Source: Clostridium sp. 1001271st1 H5 (GTDB taxonomy: Bacteria; Bacillota; Clostridia; Lachnospirales; Lachnospiraceae). Taken from it: a stretch of DNA of 64,000 nucleotides. The notes under the pieces were generated by a model, which was given only the letters and a program-made list of their open reading frames with translations, had not been told where the DNA came from and did not search any database. Positions 16,181 to 24,229 of this stretch are shown in pieces. The position numbers and the translations under genes were made by a program. The first letter of the stretch is position 1, and each line of letters starts with the position of its first letter. The stretch lies in assembly GCF_005845215.1 (NCBI RefSeq), contig NZ_SPHO01000013.1, forward strand, positions 62,001 through 126,000. Reading direction: 5' to 3'.

Positions 16181-16801
16181 ATGGGAAAATATATTGTAGG
16201 AATCACCGGGGCAAGCGGGTCCGTCTATGCGAAGCGGGTTATAGAAAGGCTGATTCAGAACGGTCATCATGTGTGTATCTGTATGACCCAGGCGGGGAAA
16301 CTGGTGGTGGAGTCTGAGCTTGGCTGGCAGATTGGGCAGGATACCCCTTCCTGCCAGGTGGAACAATATCTGCAGGAAACCTTCGGGTCAAAGGAGCTGA
16401 TACACCATTACGATATCCATGCAATCGGCGCCCCCATAGCCAGCGGTTCGTCCGGCATGGATGCCATGATAGTGGTCCCCTGTTCCATGGGTACATTATC
16501 CGCCATCTGCCATGGCTCCTCCCACAACCTTTTGGAACGGGCCGCTGATGTCTGCCTGAAAGAACGGCGCCCCCTGGTAATCGTACCCAGGGAAGCGCCC
16601 TACAATCAGATTCATCTGGAGAATATGACAAAGCTGTCCGGTTACGGGGCTGTCATAATGCCTGCATCTCCAGGCTTTTATTCCCGCCCAAGGACCATTG
16701 AGGAGTTAGTGGATTTCTTTGTGACGCGGATTCTGGACCAGATGGGAATCCGTGAACCCTCTGAATGCCGGTGGACAGGGATGGATGCCTGTGTCAGGTA
16801 G
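16181..16801 (+). CDS. ubiX: UbiX flavin prenyltransferase
   Basis: 206 residues. MGKYIVGITGASGSVYAKRV is the Rossmann-like UbiX start with the GASGS FMN-binding loop; PCSMGTLSAICHG and PREAPYNQIHLENM are further UbiX landmarks. It adds a dimethylallyl group to FMN to make the UbiD cofactor. Placed 46 bp after ubiD and last gene of this operon; the converging permease gene ends 22 bp beyond. Confidence 0.95.
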   Translation: MGKYIVGITGASGSVYAKRVIERLIQNGHHVCICMTQAGKLVVESELGWQIGQDTPSCQVEQYLQETFGSKELIHHYDIHAIGAPIASGSSGMDAMIVVPCSMGTLSAICHGSSHNLLERAADVCLKERRPLVIVPREAPYNQIHLENMTKLSGYGAVIMPASPGFYSRPRTIEELVDFFVTRILDQMGIREPSECRWTGMDACVR

Positions 16802-16823
16802 ACAGGCGGGATGGTGCGTTTGC

Positions 16824-18182
16824 TTACTCCGCGTCCAGGGCTGCACGCTCCCGGGCCTCTTCGTCAACGGTTTTTCCGGGGGCCAGCAGGTTCAGAAGGA
16901 AGGACATAACGCCTGCCACTACCACTGGTTTTGAGAGAAGGGCCTGGGCCAGAGGAGGAAAATTTTCCAGAGCCGCAGTGCCTTCCAGGGTGGAAAGACC
17001 CATGGCCAGGGCTATGGACACTCCCACAATGGTGCTGTTGCGGGCAGTCAGGGGCTCGCTGGATACTAATTTAAGCCCTGTCAGCGTAATCATACCGAAT
17101 ACAATAAGGGTTCCTCCGCCAATAACAGGAGCCGGAAGAGTGGATACCAGCGCGCTGAATTTTGGCACAATACCCAGAGCCAGCATGATTGCACAGGCAA
17201 TGGTGATGACCCGGCGGCTTACCACCTTGTTCATGGATACAATGCCCACGTTCTGGCTGAAGGAGGAAACCACAGGCACACCGAAGACAGCGCCTATCAG
17301 GGTGGCGATTCCCGATGCAGCCACGCCTCCGGTCAGCTCCTCGCTGCGGGGCTCGCGGTCAAATCCTCCTACGGTGGTGCCTGTTATGTCTCCCACGGAC
17401 TGCATGATATTCACAATGGTAATCAGAAGGATGGGCAGCACCATGGATAAGTCAAAAGAGGGGGTTCCGTAGAAAAACGGCTTTGGCACGGCCAGCCAGC
17501 TGGCAGTGACCACACCGTCAAAATGGACCATGCCCATGCACAGCGCCAGGAGATATCCTACCACAGCGCCTAACAGGATGGAGGCCATCTTGACCACGCC
17601 CTTGCACATCAGGTTGAAGAAGAGTACGGCGGCCAGGGTCACAAAGGCCACAATCCAGTTGTTCAGCTGGCCATAGGTAGGCGAGCTGGCATTGCCGGCC
17701 ATGTATTTCAACGCAATGGGATACAGGGACAGGCCAATGGACAGGATGATGGTGCCGGTGACCACCGTGGGAAAATATTTATGCAGCCTGCCCACGAAGA
17801 AGCCCAGGGCAATGGTGATGACCGCACACAGAATCTGGGCGCCGAATACGCCGGCCAGGCCGTACTGGGCCGCGATGGGAGTAAACACAGGTACACAGGT
17901 AAATCCCGCACAGAATATGACGGGAAGCCTGGAGCCAACAGGGCCCAGGGGGCATACCTGAATCATGGTGGCCAGGGCGGACATCATCAGTGAATACTGA
18001 ATCATGATGGTCCTGGTGGCGGCGTCGGCGCCGGCAGCGCCGGCTATGACGATGGGTACTGTTACTGTACCCAGAAACATGGCCATGATGTGCTGCAATG
18101 AGATGGGAAGCGCTTTGCGGACAGGCGGTTTGCTGTCAAAGACATACAGGGAATGGCTCGTTTTTTCCTTTTGTGCATTCAT
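16824..18182 (-). CDS. NCS2 family nucleobase (xanthine/uracil type) permease
   Basis: 452 residues, about 12-14 membrane spans. SFSQNVGIVSMNKVVSRRV is the NCS2/NAT signature (QNxG...T/NxVxSRxV), and GCxGFTCxPVF-like features appear near the N-terminus. This family imports purines or pyrimidines with protons. It lies in opposite orientation between the UbiD operon and the Mo-hydroxylase operon. AAAGGAG upstream of the ATG and a consensus-like promoter at 18233-18261. Xanthine or uric acid would fit the Mo-hydroxylase next door; specificity inferred. Confidence 0.92.
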   Translation of the reverse strand: MNAQKEKTSHSLYVFDSKPPVRKALPISLQHIMAMFLGTVTVPIVIAGAAGADAATRTIMIQYSLMMSALATMIQVCPLGPVGSRLPVIFCAGFTCVPVFTPIAAQYGLAGVFGAQILCAVITIALGFFVGRLHKYFPTVVTGTIILSIGLSLYPIALKYMAGNASSPTYGQLNNWIVAFVTLAAVLFFNLMCKGVVKMASILLGAVVGYLLALCMGMVHFDGVVTASWLAVPKPFFYGTPSFDLSMVLPILLITIVNIMQSVGDITGTTVGGFDREPRSEELTGGVAASGIATLIGAVFGVPVVSSFSQNVGIVSMNKVVSRRVITIACAIMLALGIVPKFSALVSTLPAPVIGGGTLIVFGMITLTGLKLVSSEPLTARNSTIVGVSIALAMGLSTLEGTAALENFPPLAQALLSKPVVVAGVMSFLLNLLAPGKTVDEEARERAALDAE

Positions 18183-18232
18183 TTCGGATAAATCTCCTTT
18201 GATGAAAAGTATGTTAAAAGTTCTACGAAGCG

Positions 18233-18261
18233 AGTATAAGTCATTTGCAATATTTTGTCAA
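18233..18261 (-). promoter_or_regulatory. Promoter of the NCS2 permease
   Basis: On the minus strand TTGACA (18261-18256), 17-bp spacer, TATACT (18238-18233). A near-consensus sigma-A promoter, about 50 bp upstream of the start codon. Confidence 0.75.
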
Positions 18262-18389
18262 CTTGCATAAAATGTGGTGTGTATATGATAATTAAACAGG
18301 CGAAATGCCTTGATTTACAAGGAATTTTTTGGAATCCCAGCAATGCATCGGACGCAGAAACGGAGAAAAAAAGTTGAAATTTGTAAATA

Positions 18390-18580
18390 ATGCTCAAAAA
18401 AGCTGCTTTCTGTTGTGATAAAGCGACAATCTTTTTCGAGAATGTTGACTTTTATGATTGAGTTGGTATAATCAAAAAATAAACAAATAAATACAAAGCT
18501 TCGGCTTTTTATAAAACAACACATGACATAAGTTTGGAGACCTTTCTTTACCAAAGGCCGACATGCTTATGTTTTTTTTA
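18390..18580 (+). promoter_or_regulatory. Conserved promoter and structured leader RNA, copy B
   Basis: Promoter TTGACT (18445-18450), 16-bp spacer, TATAAT (18467-18472). The 41 bases from 18413 match copy A (from 11677) at 35 positions by eye. The leader has the UUCG hairpin (AAAGC-TTCG-GCTTT). It then has ACATAAG (18526-18532) pairing with CTTATGT (18566-18572) around GACCTTT (18539-18545)/AAAGGCC (18553-18559, one mismatch), and a run of T's. Sequence of the inner hairpin and its flanks is nearly identical in both copies, so it is not a generic terminator. Confidence 0.75.
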
Positions 18581-18681
18581 TCCCGAAAAACAGGATGGGT
18601 TATTCTGAAAAACAGGATGGGTTATCCCGGGATGCAGGGCAGGGATAGGCGTTCTGAGGACGACAGACAGGAGATGGTAAG

Positions 18682-19158
18682 ATGGAACAGGTATGTTTAA
18701 ATATTAACAAAAAAAACTACAATGTGGCAATTGAGAAAAACTGGACGCTGCTCTATGTACTGCGGGAAGAACTGGGGCTGACAGCTGCGAAATGCGGCTG
18801 CAATACAGGAGACTGCGGCGCCTGCAAGGTAATCATTGACGGGGAAGCAGTGAATTCATGCCTGGTCCTTGCCAGGAATGCGGCGGGAAAGACCATTGAG
18901 ACCGTGGAAGGTTTATCGGACGGCATTCACCTTCATCCCATCCAGCAGGCGTTTATTGACGTGGGCGCGGTTCAGTGCGGCTACTGCACACCGGGTATGG
19001 TCATGTCGGCCAAGGCGCTGCTGGATAAAAATCCTGACCCCACAGAGGCGGAAATCCGGGCCGGCATCTCTAACAACCTGTGCAGGTGCACGGGATATGT
19101 AAAAATTGTCAAGGCCATTCAGCTGGCGGCCAGACGGATGCAGAAGGAGGGGGAGTAG
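18682..19158 (+). CDS. Mo-hydroxylase (xanthine dehydrogenase family) 2Fe-2S subunit
   Basis: 158 residues. Plant-type 2Fe-2S cluster ligands Cys40, Cys45, Cys48 and Cys60 (CGCNTGDCGAC...C). The second alpha-helical cluster has Cys99, Cys102, Cys134 and Cys136 (QCGYCTPG, NNLCRCTGY). It relays electrons from the Mo subunit. GACAGGAGA precedes the ATG. The partner Mo-subunit gene begins 3 bp after this stop. The usual FAD subunit gene is not adjacent. Confidence 0.95.
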   Translation: MEQVCLNINKKNYNVAIEKNWTLLYVLREELGLTAAKCGCNTGDCGACKVIIDGEAVNSCLVLARNAAGKTIETVEGLSDGIHLHPIQQAFIDVGAVQCGYCTPGMVMSAKALLDKNPDPTEAEIRAGISNNLCRCTGYVKIVKAIQLAARRMQKEGE

Positions 19159-19161
19159 AGG

Positions 19162-21420
19162 ATGGAATTACAGACGCCTAAGAACGGAGTGATTGGAACG
19201 GATGTGCCTGTCAGGGACGCGGCCCTTAAGGTAACAGGGCAGTTTAAATACGTGGGAGACATGACCCTTCCCCATATGCTTCACGCCAAGGTGCTGTTCA
19301 GCCCTGTGGCCCATGCCAGAATCAAGTCCATAGACACCAGCCAGGCAGAGCAGTTAGACGGAGTCCGGGCCGTGGTTTGCTACAAGGACGCCCCGGACGC
19401 CCTGTTTAACAGCTGCGGCGAGGAGATTGACGGCGAGAAGACCGAACGCATATTTGACAGTACGGTGCGCTATGTGGGTGACAAGGTGGCTGCCGTGGCT
19501 GCTGAGACAGCAAAGACAGCGGAGCAGGCCCTGAAACTGATTCGGGTGGAATATGAGGAGCTGCCCTTTTATCTGGAGCCGGAGGATGCGCTGCAGGAGG
19601 GAGCTTATCCCATTCACAAGGATTCAAACGTGATTGAGGAAGTGGTCCAGGAAGCAGGGGATGTGACCAGGGGAATGTCAGAGGCGGACTATATTTTCGA
19701 GGATGATTTTGAGACCCCTGCCATCCATCATGGGGCCATTGAGACACACACATCCCTGGCCGTCTATGAGAGCAACGGCAAGCTCACCGTCTATACGCCC
19801 AGCCAGGATGTGTTCGGGCACAGGACCAATCTGTCGCGGATTTTTGGCCTTCCCATGAGCAAGGTGAGGGTGGTGAACCCTGGAATCGGAGGCGGATTCG
19901 GGGGCAAGATTGATATGGTGACAGAGCCTGTCACCGCTCTTCTGGCCATGAAGACAGGGCGTCCTGTGCGCCTGGTTTACACCAGGAGGGAGGATATACC
20001 GTCTTCCAGGAACCGCCACAGCATGAAGCTCCATTTAAAAACAGGCATAAAAAAGGACGGCACCATTGTAGCCCAGCAAATGGATGTCCTTGTGAATGCA
20101 GGCGCATACGCAGGCGGAACCATGAGCATTGTATGGGCCATGAGCGGCAAATACTTCAAGAACCATAAAACGCCGAATCTGCGGTTTCACGCGGTTCCGG
20201 TGTACACCAACACCCCGGTGGCAGGGGCCATGAGGGGATTTGGCTCCCCCCAGGAGTTCTTTGCCCAGCAGAGCCAGCTGAACCGGATTGCCAATGAACT
20301 GGGGATGGACATAATCCAGCTTCAGCTTAAGAACCTGGTGGAGCCGGACGGTTATGACCAGAGGGACGGCCTGCCCCATGGAAATCCCAGGCCCATTGAC
20401 TGTGTCATGGAGGGAATCCAACTGTCGGGATACCAGGAGGCCCTCAGGGAACAGGAGGCAGCCAGGGACAGCCGGTACCGCATCGGCGTGGGTATGGCTG
20501 TGGCTGCCCACGGCAACGGGGTATTCGGCGTAAGGCCGGATACAACGGGCGTCATCATCAAGATGAATGAGGACGGAACAGCTGTCATGTTCACCGGGGT
20601 CAGCGACATGGGAAACGGTTCCGTTACAACCCAGACCCAGGTAGTCAGTGAGATACTGGGAATCCCCATGTCGCACATTGAATGCGTCCAGGCCGATACC
20701 GATGCCACCCTCTGGGATATGGGGAATTACTCCAGCCGAGGCACCTTTGTGAGCTGCAGCGCAGCGTTAAAGGTTGCGGGCCAGGTGAAGGAAGAGCTTT
20801 TGAAGGAAGGGGCCGGTCTTCTGGGAGTGGATGCAGGCGGGTTGGATTTGGGGAACCAGAGAGTGTACTGCAGCTCCAATCCTGAAATGTCCGCCACCCT
20901 GGCCGAGGTAATCAGATATGCAAAGCAGGCCCATGGCAGGGATATCTGCTGTGCGGACACATTTGCCTCCTGCGCCATGGCCGTATCTTACGGAGCCCAT
21001 TTTGCCAAGGTCCAGGTGGATATGGAAAATGGCAGTGTGAAGGTGCTGGATTACACGGCGGTCCATGACATTGGCAAGGCTCTCAATCCCATGGCTGTGG
21101 AGGGCCAGATTGAGGGTGCTGTCCAGATGGGAATCGGCTATGCACTGACAGAAGGTTTTATACTGGATGACAGGGGAAAGGTAAAGAATACCACCCTAAA
21201 GCAGTACCATATGCTGAATGCCCAGGAGATGCCGCCCATTAAGGTGGGTATGGTGGAACAGATTGAGAAGTCAGGACCTTTTGGTGCCAAGAGCATTGGA
21301 GAGTGTTCCGTGGTGCCTGTGGCGGCCGCTGTGGCGAATGCGGTATCCAATGCAGTGGGAAAACAGGTGAAACGGATTCCCGTGAGACCGGCTGATGTGC
21401 TGAAGCTGAAAGAGAGCTGA
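19162..21420 (+). CDS. Mo-hydroxylase (xanthine dehydrogenase family) molybdopterin-binding subunit
   Basis: 752 residues, normal for the CoxL/XdhD-like large subunit. GIGGGFGGKIDMVTEP is the Mo-pterin loop, GAMRGFGSPQEFF the substrate/cofactor segment, and Glu714 in SIGECSVVPVAAA the catalytic base. It hydroxylates a C-H bond next to a ring nitrogen using water. Two-gene form without an FAD subunit, so electrons must leave by another carrier. Shared leader with the amidohydrolase/UbiD operon and the adjacent nucleobase permease point to a purine or related heterocycle; the product name xanthine dehydrogenase is only family level. Confidence 0.93.
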   Translation: MELQTPKNGVIGTDVPVRDAALKVTGQFKYVGDMTLPHMLHAKVLFSPVAHARIKSIDTSQAEQLDGVRAVVCYKDAPDALFNSCGEEIDGEKTERIFDSTVRYVGDKVAAVAAETAKTAEQALKLIRVEYEELPFYLEPEDALQEGAYPIHKDSNVIEEVVQEAGDVTRGMSEADYIFEDDFETPAIHHGAIETHTSLAVYESNGKLTVYTPSQDVFGHRTNLSRIFGLPMSKVRVVNPGIGGGFGGKIDMVTEPVTALLAMKTGRPVRLVYTRREDIPSSRNRHSMKLHLKTGIKKDGTIVAQQMDVLVNAGAYAGGTMSIVWAMSGKYFKNHKTPNLRFHAVPVYTNTPVAGAMRGFGSPQEFFAQQSQLNRIANELGMDIIQLQLKNLVEPDGYDQRDGLPHGNPRPIDCVMEGIQLSGYQEALREQEAARDSRYRIGVGMAVAAHGNGVFGVRPDTTGVIIKMNEDGTAVMFTGVSDMGNGSVTTQTQVVSEILGIPMSHIECVQADTDATLWDMGNYSSRGTFVSCSAALKVAGQVKEELLKEGAGLLGVDAGGLDLGNQRVYCSSNPEMSATLAEVIRYAKQAHGRDICCADTFASCAMAVSYGAHFAKVQVDMENGSVKVLDYTAVHDIGKALNPMAVEGQIEGAVQMGIGYALTEGFILDDRGKVKNTTLKQYHMLNAQEMPPIKVGMVEQIEKSGPFGAKSIGECSVVPVAAAVANAVSNAVGKQVKRIPVRPADVLKLKES

Positions 21421-21458
21421 GTTTGTCAGGTATTGTGAGCAGATAGTTGAATGAATGA

Positions 21459-21491
21459 TTCCGGGGAGGGGAGTTAAAACCATCCCCGGGA
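21459..21491 (+). terminator. Terminator-like hairpin after the Mo-hydroxylase genes
   Basis: CCGGGGA (21461-21467) pairs with TCCCCGG (21483-21489); the flanking TT/AA can add pairs with one bulge. T-run is weak. Confidence 0.5.
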
Positions 21492-21642
21492 AGTTTGCAT
21501 CACGTTCTGTAATCATCCGGCCTCAGTATAAACCATTAAAATCTATTATTATAGAAGAAACACCTTTAGTCTGCTGTTCTTTCATTGTCTCTATATTATA
21601 TTCCAACACCAGTCCAAATCCATTCCATGACTCATCGGCCCA

Positions 21643-22506
21643 TCAGGACTTCTGTCCGTCTAAGGTGGCGAAATCCCGCAGAAACCGTATAAATTCCCGT
21701 TCTCTTTTGTTAAGCCTGTAGTTCTTCTGCGTCACACAGTAAAGATTCAGATACAGGTTTTTTTCGCTGATTGGCACGAAAAAGAACCCGCGTCCCTCCG
21801 AGGTTTTACCCCGGACAGACAGGGAGATATATTGTCCCTCCCGGATGGCATCAAAGAATTGTCCCCGGTTATCCACTTCCAGCCGGTTTGGATGGTCGGC
21901 CAGACCGACTAATTTCAAATAGGAGATTGCGGACACATCGTTAAAGTGCACATAGGGGTAGTCCAACAGCTCCTTCAGGGAAACAGAGGTCTTCTTATAG
22001 AGGGGATGTTCCCTGGAAACCATGACATACAGCGGAATGGAGGTCATCAGTTCATCGCAGGAGCAGTGGAAGTCCTTGACCAGCCGCAGGTATTTATCTT
22101 TTTTTTCGGAGGCGCAGAGAATGAAGCCAAGACGCGTGCGGCCTGCAGCGACAGACTCAATGACCTCCTGATTCCCCATCTCTGTGAGACGGTCCGGGAA
22201 CTGTTCTGCGGACTGTTTTTTGAATTCAAGGAAGAGCCTCATGATATTGGATACGAAATAGGTGGAAATCTCTAACGGCTGTACTGACTCATCCCAGGAC
22301 AGCTGTTTTAGCTTTTCGTATTCATTCAGTATGATGCGGGCGCTGTCCATGAATTTTATTCCTTTTTCTGTCAGCAGGATTCCGTTATGGCTGCGCTTAA
22401 ATAGCTGGCAGCCCAGTTCCTCCTCCAGATTCTTGAGAACTCCGCTTAAATAGGGCTGGGAGACCAGCAGCTTTCTGGAGAAGTAGTCATAAAACTGACA
22501 AAACAC
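21643..22506 (-). pseudogene. LysR-family regulator, 5'-truncated
   Basis: The 287 codons read as a LysR regulator: LLVSQPYLSGVLKNLEEELG is the recognition helix and beyond, followed by a substrate-binding domain. Only about 13 residues precede the recognition helix, where an intact LysR has around 30, so the first helices of the DNA-binding domain are missing. The only start is a GTG at 22506, and upstream codons in frame show no homology. Directly beyond lies a 3' fragment of an M20 peptidase on the other strand. A deletion of a divergent promoter region is the simplest reading. Probably non-functional. Confidence 0.7.
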
Positions 22507-22509
22507 AGC

Positions 22510-22815
22510 ATGGCCTGTCTGAAGGAAAGGGGTAGAAAAATGTATAGAGAATTATTGGAAGAGGCAATTAAGGAGCTGGAGCCGGAGATAAAGGCAGTCT
22601 GCGCTTATCATGTAATGGGCTCTGAGGACTTTGCCTATATATCCCGGGAGATACCCCCCAGCTATATGTGTATTGGAGTCGGTATTGAGGATATCTCAAA
22701 GCGGTATGTGGAGCACAATCCCAAGGTGAGATTCCATGAGCCGGCCCTGGTTAAAGGCGCGGCTATCTATGCCGGAACAGCCATGAGATGGCTGGAACTG
22801 CATGGCAACCAGTAG
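22510..22815 (+). pseudogene. M20-family peptidase/amidohydrolase, C-terminal fragment
   Basis: About 90 recognisable residues: HVMGSEDFAYISREIPP is the C-terminal metal-site motif (GSEDFA) of M20 hydrolases, and AIYAGTAMRWLELH the usual end helix. The N-terminal three quarters, with the other metal ligands and dimerisation domain, is absent. An ATG at 22541 has GAAAGGGG upstream, but a product would be inactive. The break abuts the truncated LysR gene. Confidence 0.75.
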
Positions 22816-22840
22816 GACATACATATAGAGGGAGGGTAAT

Positions 22841-23679
22841 ATAGCGGAAAAGAAAGGTTTTTTTTACGGTTGGCTTATACTGCTGACCTGCATCCTGATA
22901 ATGGGGCTGGGGTACGCGCCCCTGGTGAGCTGCGCCAGCCTGTTCACAAAGCCGGTGACAGAGGACCTGGGATTTACCAGAAGCGCATATGCTCTGGTCA
23001 GTACCATTGCAGCCCTGATGATGGCGTTTATGTCGCCGTTCATCGGAAAAATCATGTCAAAGCCATACATGCACAAGGCGCTGGTGGTATGTATGCTCGG
23101 AAACTGTCTGGCTTACTGCTGTTATTCCTTTGCCAGCACCCGGCCGCTGTCATGGACGCCGGATATGCCACGACCACAGCGGCCTCCATTGCATCCCTGT
23201 ACCTGTTTATTACCATTCCAGGAAAACTCATACTGGGACATATTTATGACAGGTATGGAGTGAAGGCAGGCATACTGTTTGGGAATGCCATGTTTTTTCT
23301 CTCAGTTATTTGTTTGATATTTATTAAACACCAGCCCTTCCTGTATCTGAAGGCAATTTTGTTTGGATTCGGAACCTGTATAGGAACCGTAAGCGCGCCG
23401 GTCATTACCAGCGGAATCTTCGGCACAAAGCATTATGCGGAAATCTATGGATTCCTGAGTCTGTTCCCCAGCGTGGGATATGCCATCGGCGGCCCTCTGA
23501 TTGCATCAGCCTATGATTTGACAGGATCCTACAATATTGCGTGGATGATTGTGGCAGCCCTGGCCATAGTCATGACCCTATCCCTTTTGTATTCCTACAG
23601 GGTCAGCCGCATGTGCATAAAGGAGCAGGAAACGGCTGTTCGTATGGGGAAAGCAGGCGGGGAAACAGCCTTGTCCTAA
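22841..23679 (+). pseudogene. MFS transporter, broken (start lost, internal deletion, frameshift)
   Basis: The first part in one frame has MFS helices (KKGFFYGWLILL..., GLGYAPLVSCASLF, SPFIGKIMSKPYMHK). After about 23140 homology continues in another frame (VMDAGYATTTAASIASLYLF, IPGKLILGHIYDRYGVKAG) to the last helices. About 150-170 residues of the central region expected in this MFS type are missing at the join. The codon after the GGAGGG site is ATA where ATG is expected. Three lesions argue for a dead gene. It probably belonged with the neighbouring M20 peptidase gene. Confidence 0.78.
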
Positions 23680-23746
23680 GCTCATAGTCAAACAAAAAAA
23701 CAGGGGACATGGAACAGGGATAAGATGAAAATCACAGCAGATTGAC

Positions 23747-23780
23747 GGTAAAATGCGTTAAAAATTAAACACATTTTACC
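23747..23780. terminator. Inverted repeat upstream of the glycine promoter
   Basis: GGTAAAATG pairs with CATTTTACC (9 bp, 16-base loop). It directly precedes the promoter and could terminate upstream transcription or act as an operator. Confidence 0.4.
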
Positions 23781-23782
23781 TA

Positions 23783-23811
23783 TTGACTGAAAATATTAAG
23801 TGTGATACTAT
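23783..23811 (+). promoter_or_regulatory. Promoter of the glycine riboswitch transcript
   Basis: TTGACT (23783-23788), 17-bp spacer, TACTAT (23806-23811), some 65 bases before the riboswitch. Confidence 0.65.
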
Positions 23812-23874
23812 GACATTAGCACAAAGCAGGACCAGAAGAAATGCTTTTGTTGACAATTTTATATAATCGGATGA

Positions 23875-24010
23875 TGGATTCGGGAGAGACTGCTCAGGCA
23901 GCGCCGAAGGGGAAGCGAAGAACTCTCAGGCAAAAGAACCGGATACTGGACGAAACTCTGGAAAGCGATAGCACCGACGAAGCCAAATCTTTCAGGTACA
24001 AAGACAGAGC
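23875..24010 (+). ncRNA. Tandem glycine riboswitch (gcvT element)
   Basis: First aptamer: GGGAGAGAC, GCGCCGAAGGGG and AACTCTCAGGCAAAAG-ACCGG. Second aptamer: GACGAAACTCTGGAAAGC, ACCGACGAAGCCAA, ATCTTTCAGGTACAAAGACAGAG. These are the hallmark conserved stretches of both glycine aptamers in the usual order with a short linker. Glycine binding normally turns on glycine-cleavage genes; a terminator follows at once and glyA-gcv genes lie downstream. Confidence 0.96.
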
Positions 24011-24044
24011 GCATGAACAAATTTTTGTTCGTGCACTTTTTTTG
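24011..24044 (+). terminator. Expression-platform terminator of the glycine riboswitch
   Basis: GCATGAACAAA pairs with TTTGTTCGTGC (one G-U pair), followed by ACTTTTTTT. It adjoins the second aptamer, consistent with a glycine-ON antitermination switch. Confidence 0.88.
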
Positions 24045-24229
24045 ATATCCGGACCGCGGATGTATCCGGCGGACTTCAAAAAAGCGCACGGTACGAAAGG
24101 GGAGGTGGTATGGTTTCGGAGGCAGAGCCATCCGGCATCATCCGGCGTCAAGGGATGATACCGGGAAACGGTGTGGAGCAGGGCATGTTGATAAGCCCAT
24201 GATGAAAAATAAAAGGAGGATATGAACCA

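Larger units (their letters stand above)
18183..18681. other. Divergent regulatory region, permease versus Mo-hydroxylase
   Basis: The 499 bp holds the permease promoter on the minus strand and the second copy of the conserved promoter/leader on the plus strand. After the leader comes a short duplicated phrase (GAAAAACAGGATGGGTTAT, 18585-18627). No coding sequence seen. Confidence 0.65.
23680..24229 (+). other. Leader region of the glycine operon
   Basis: The 550 bp before glyA contains an inverted repeat (23747-23780), a promoter (23783-23811), a tandem glycine riboswitch (23875-24010) and its terminator (24011-24044). The last 180 bp show no further element apart from AAAGGAGG before glyA. 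Confidence 0.8.

Noticed and set aside
23841..24158. 105-codon frame over the glycine riboswitch
   Set aside because: It lies across the aptamers and terminator, whose sequence is explained by RNA structure.
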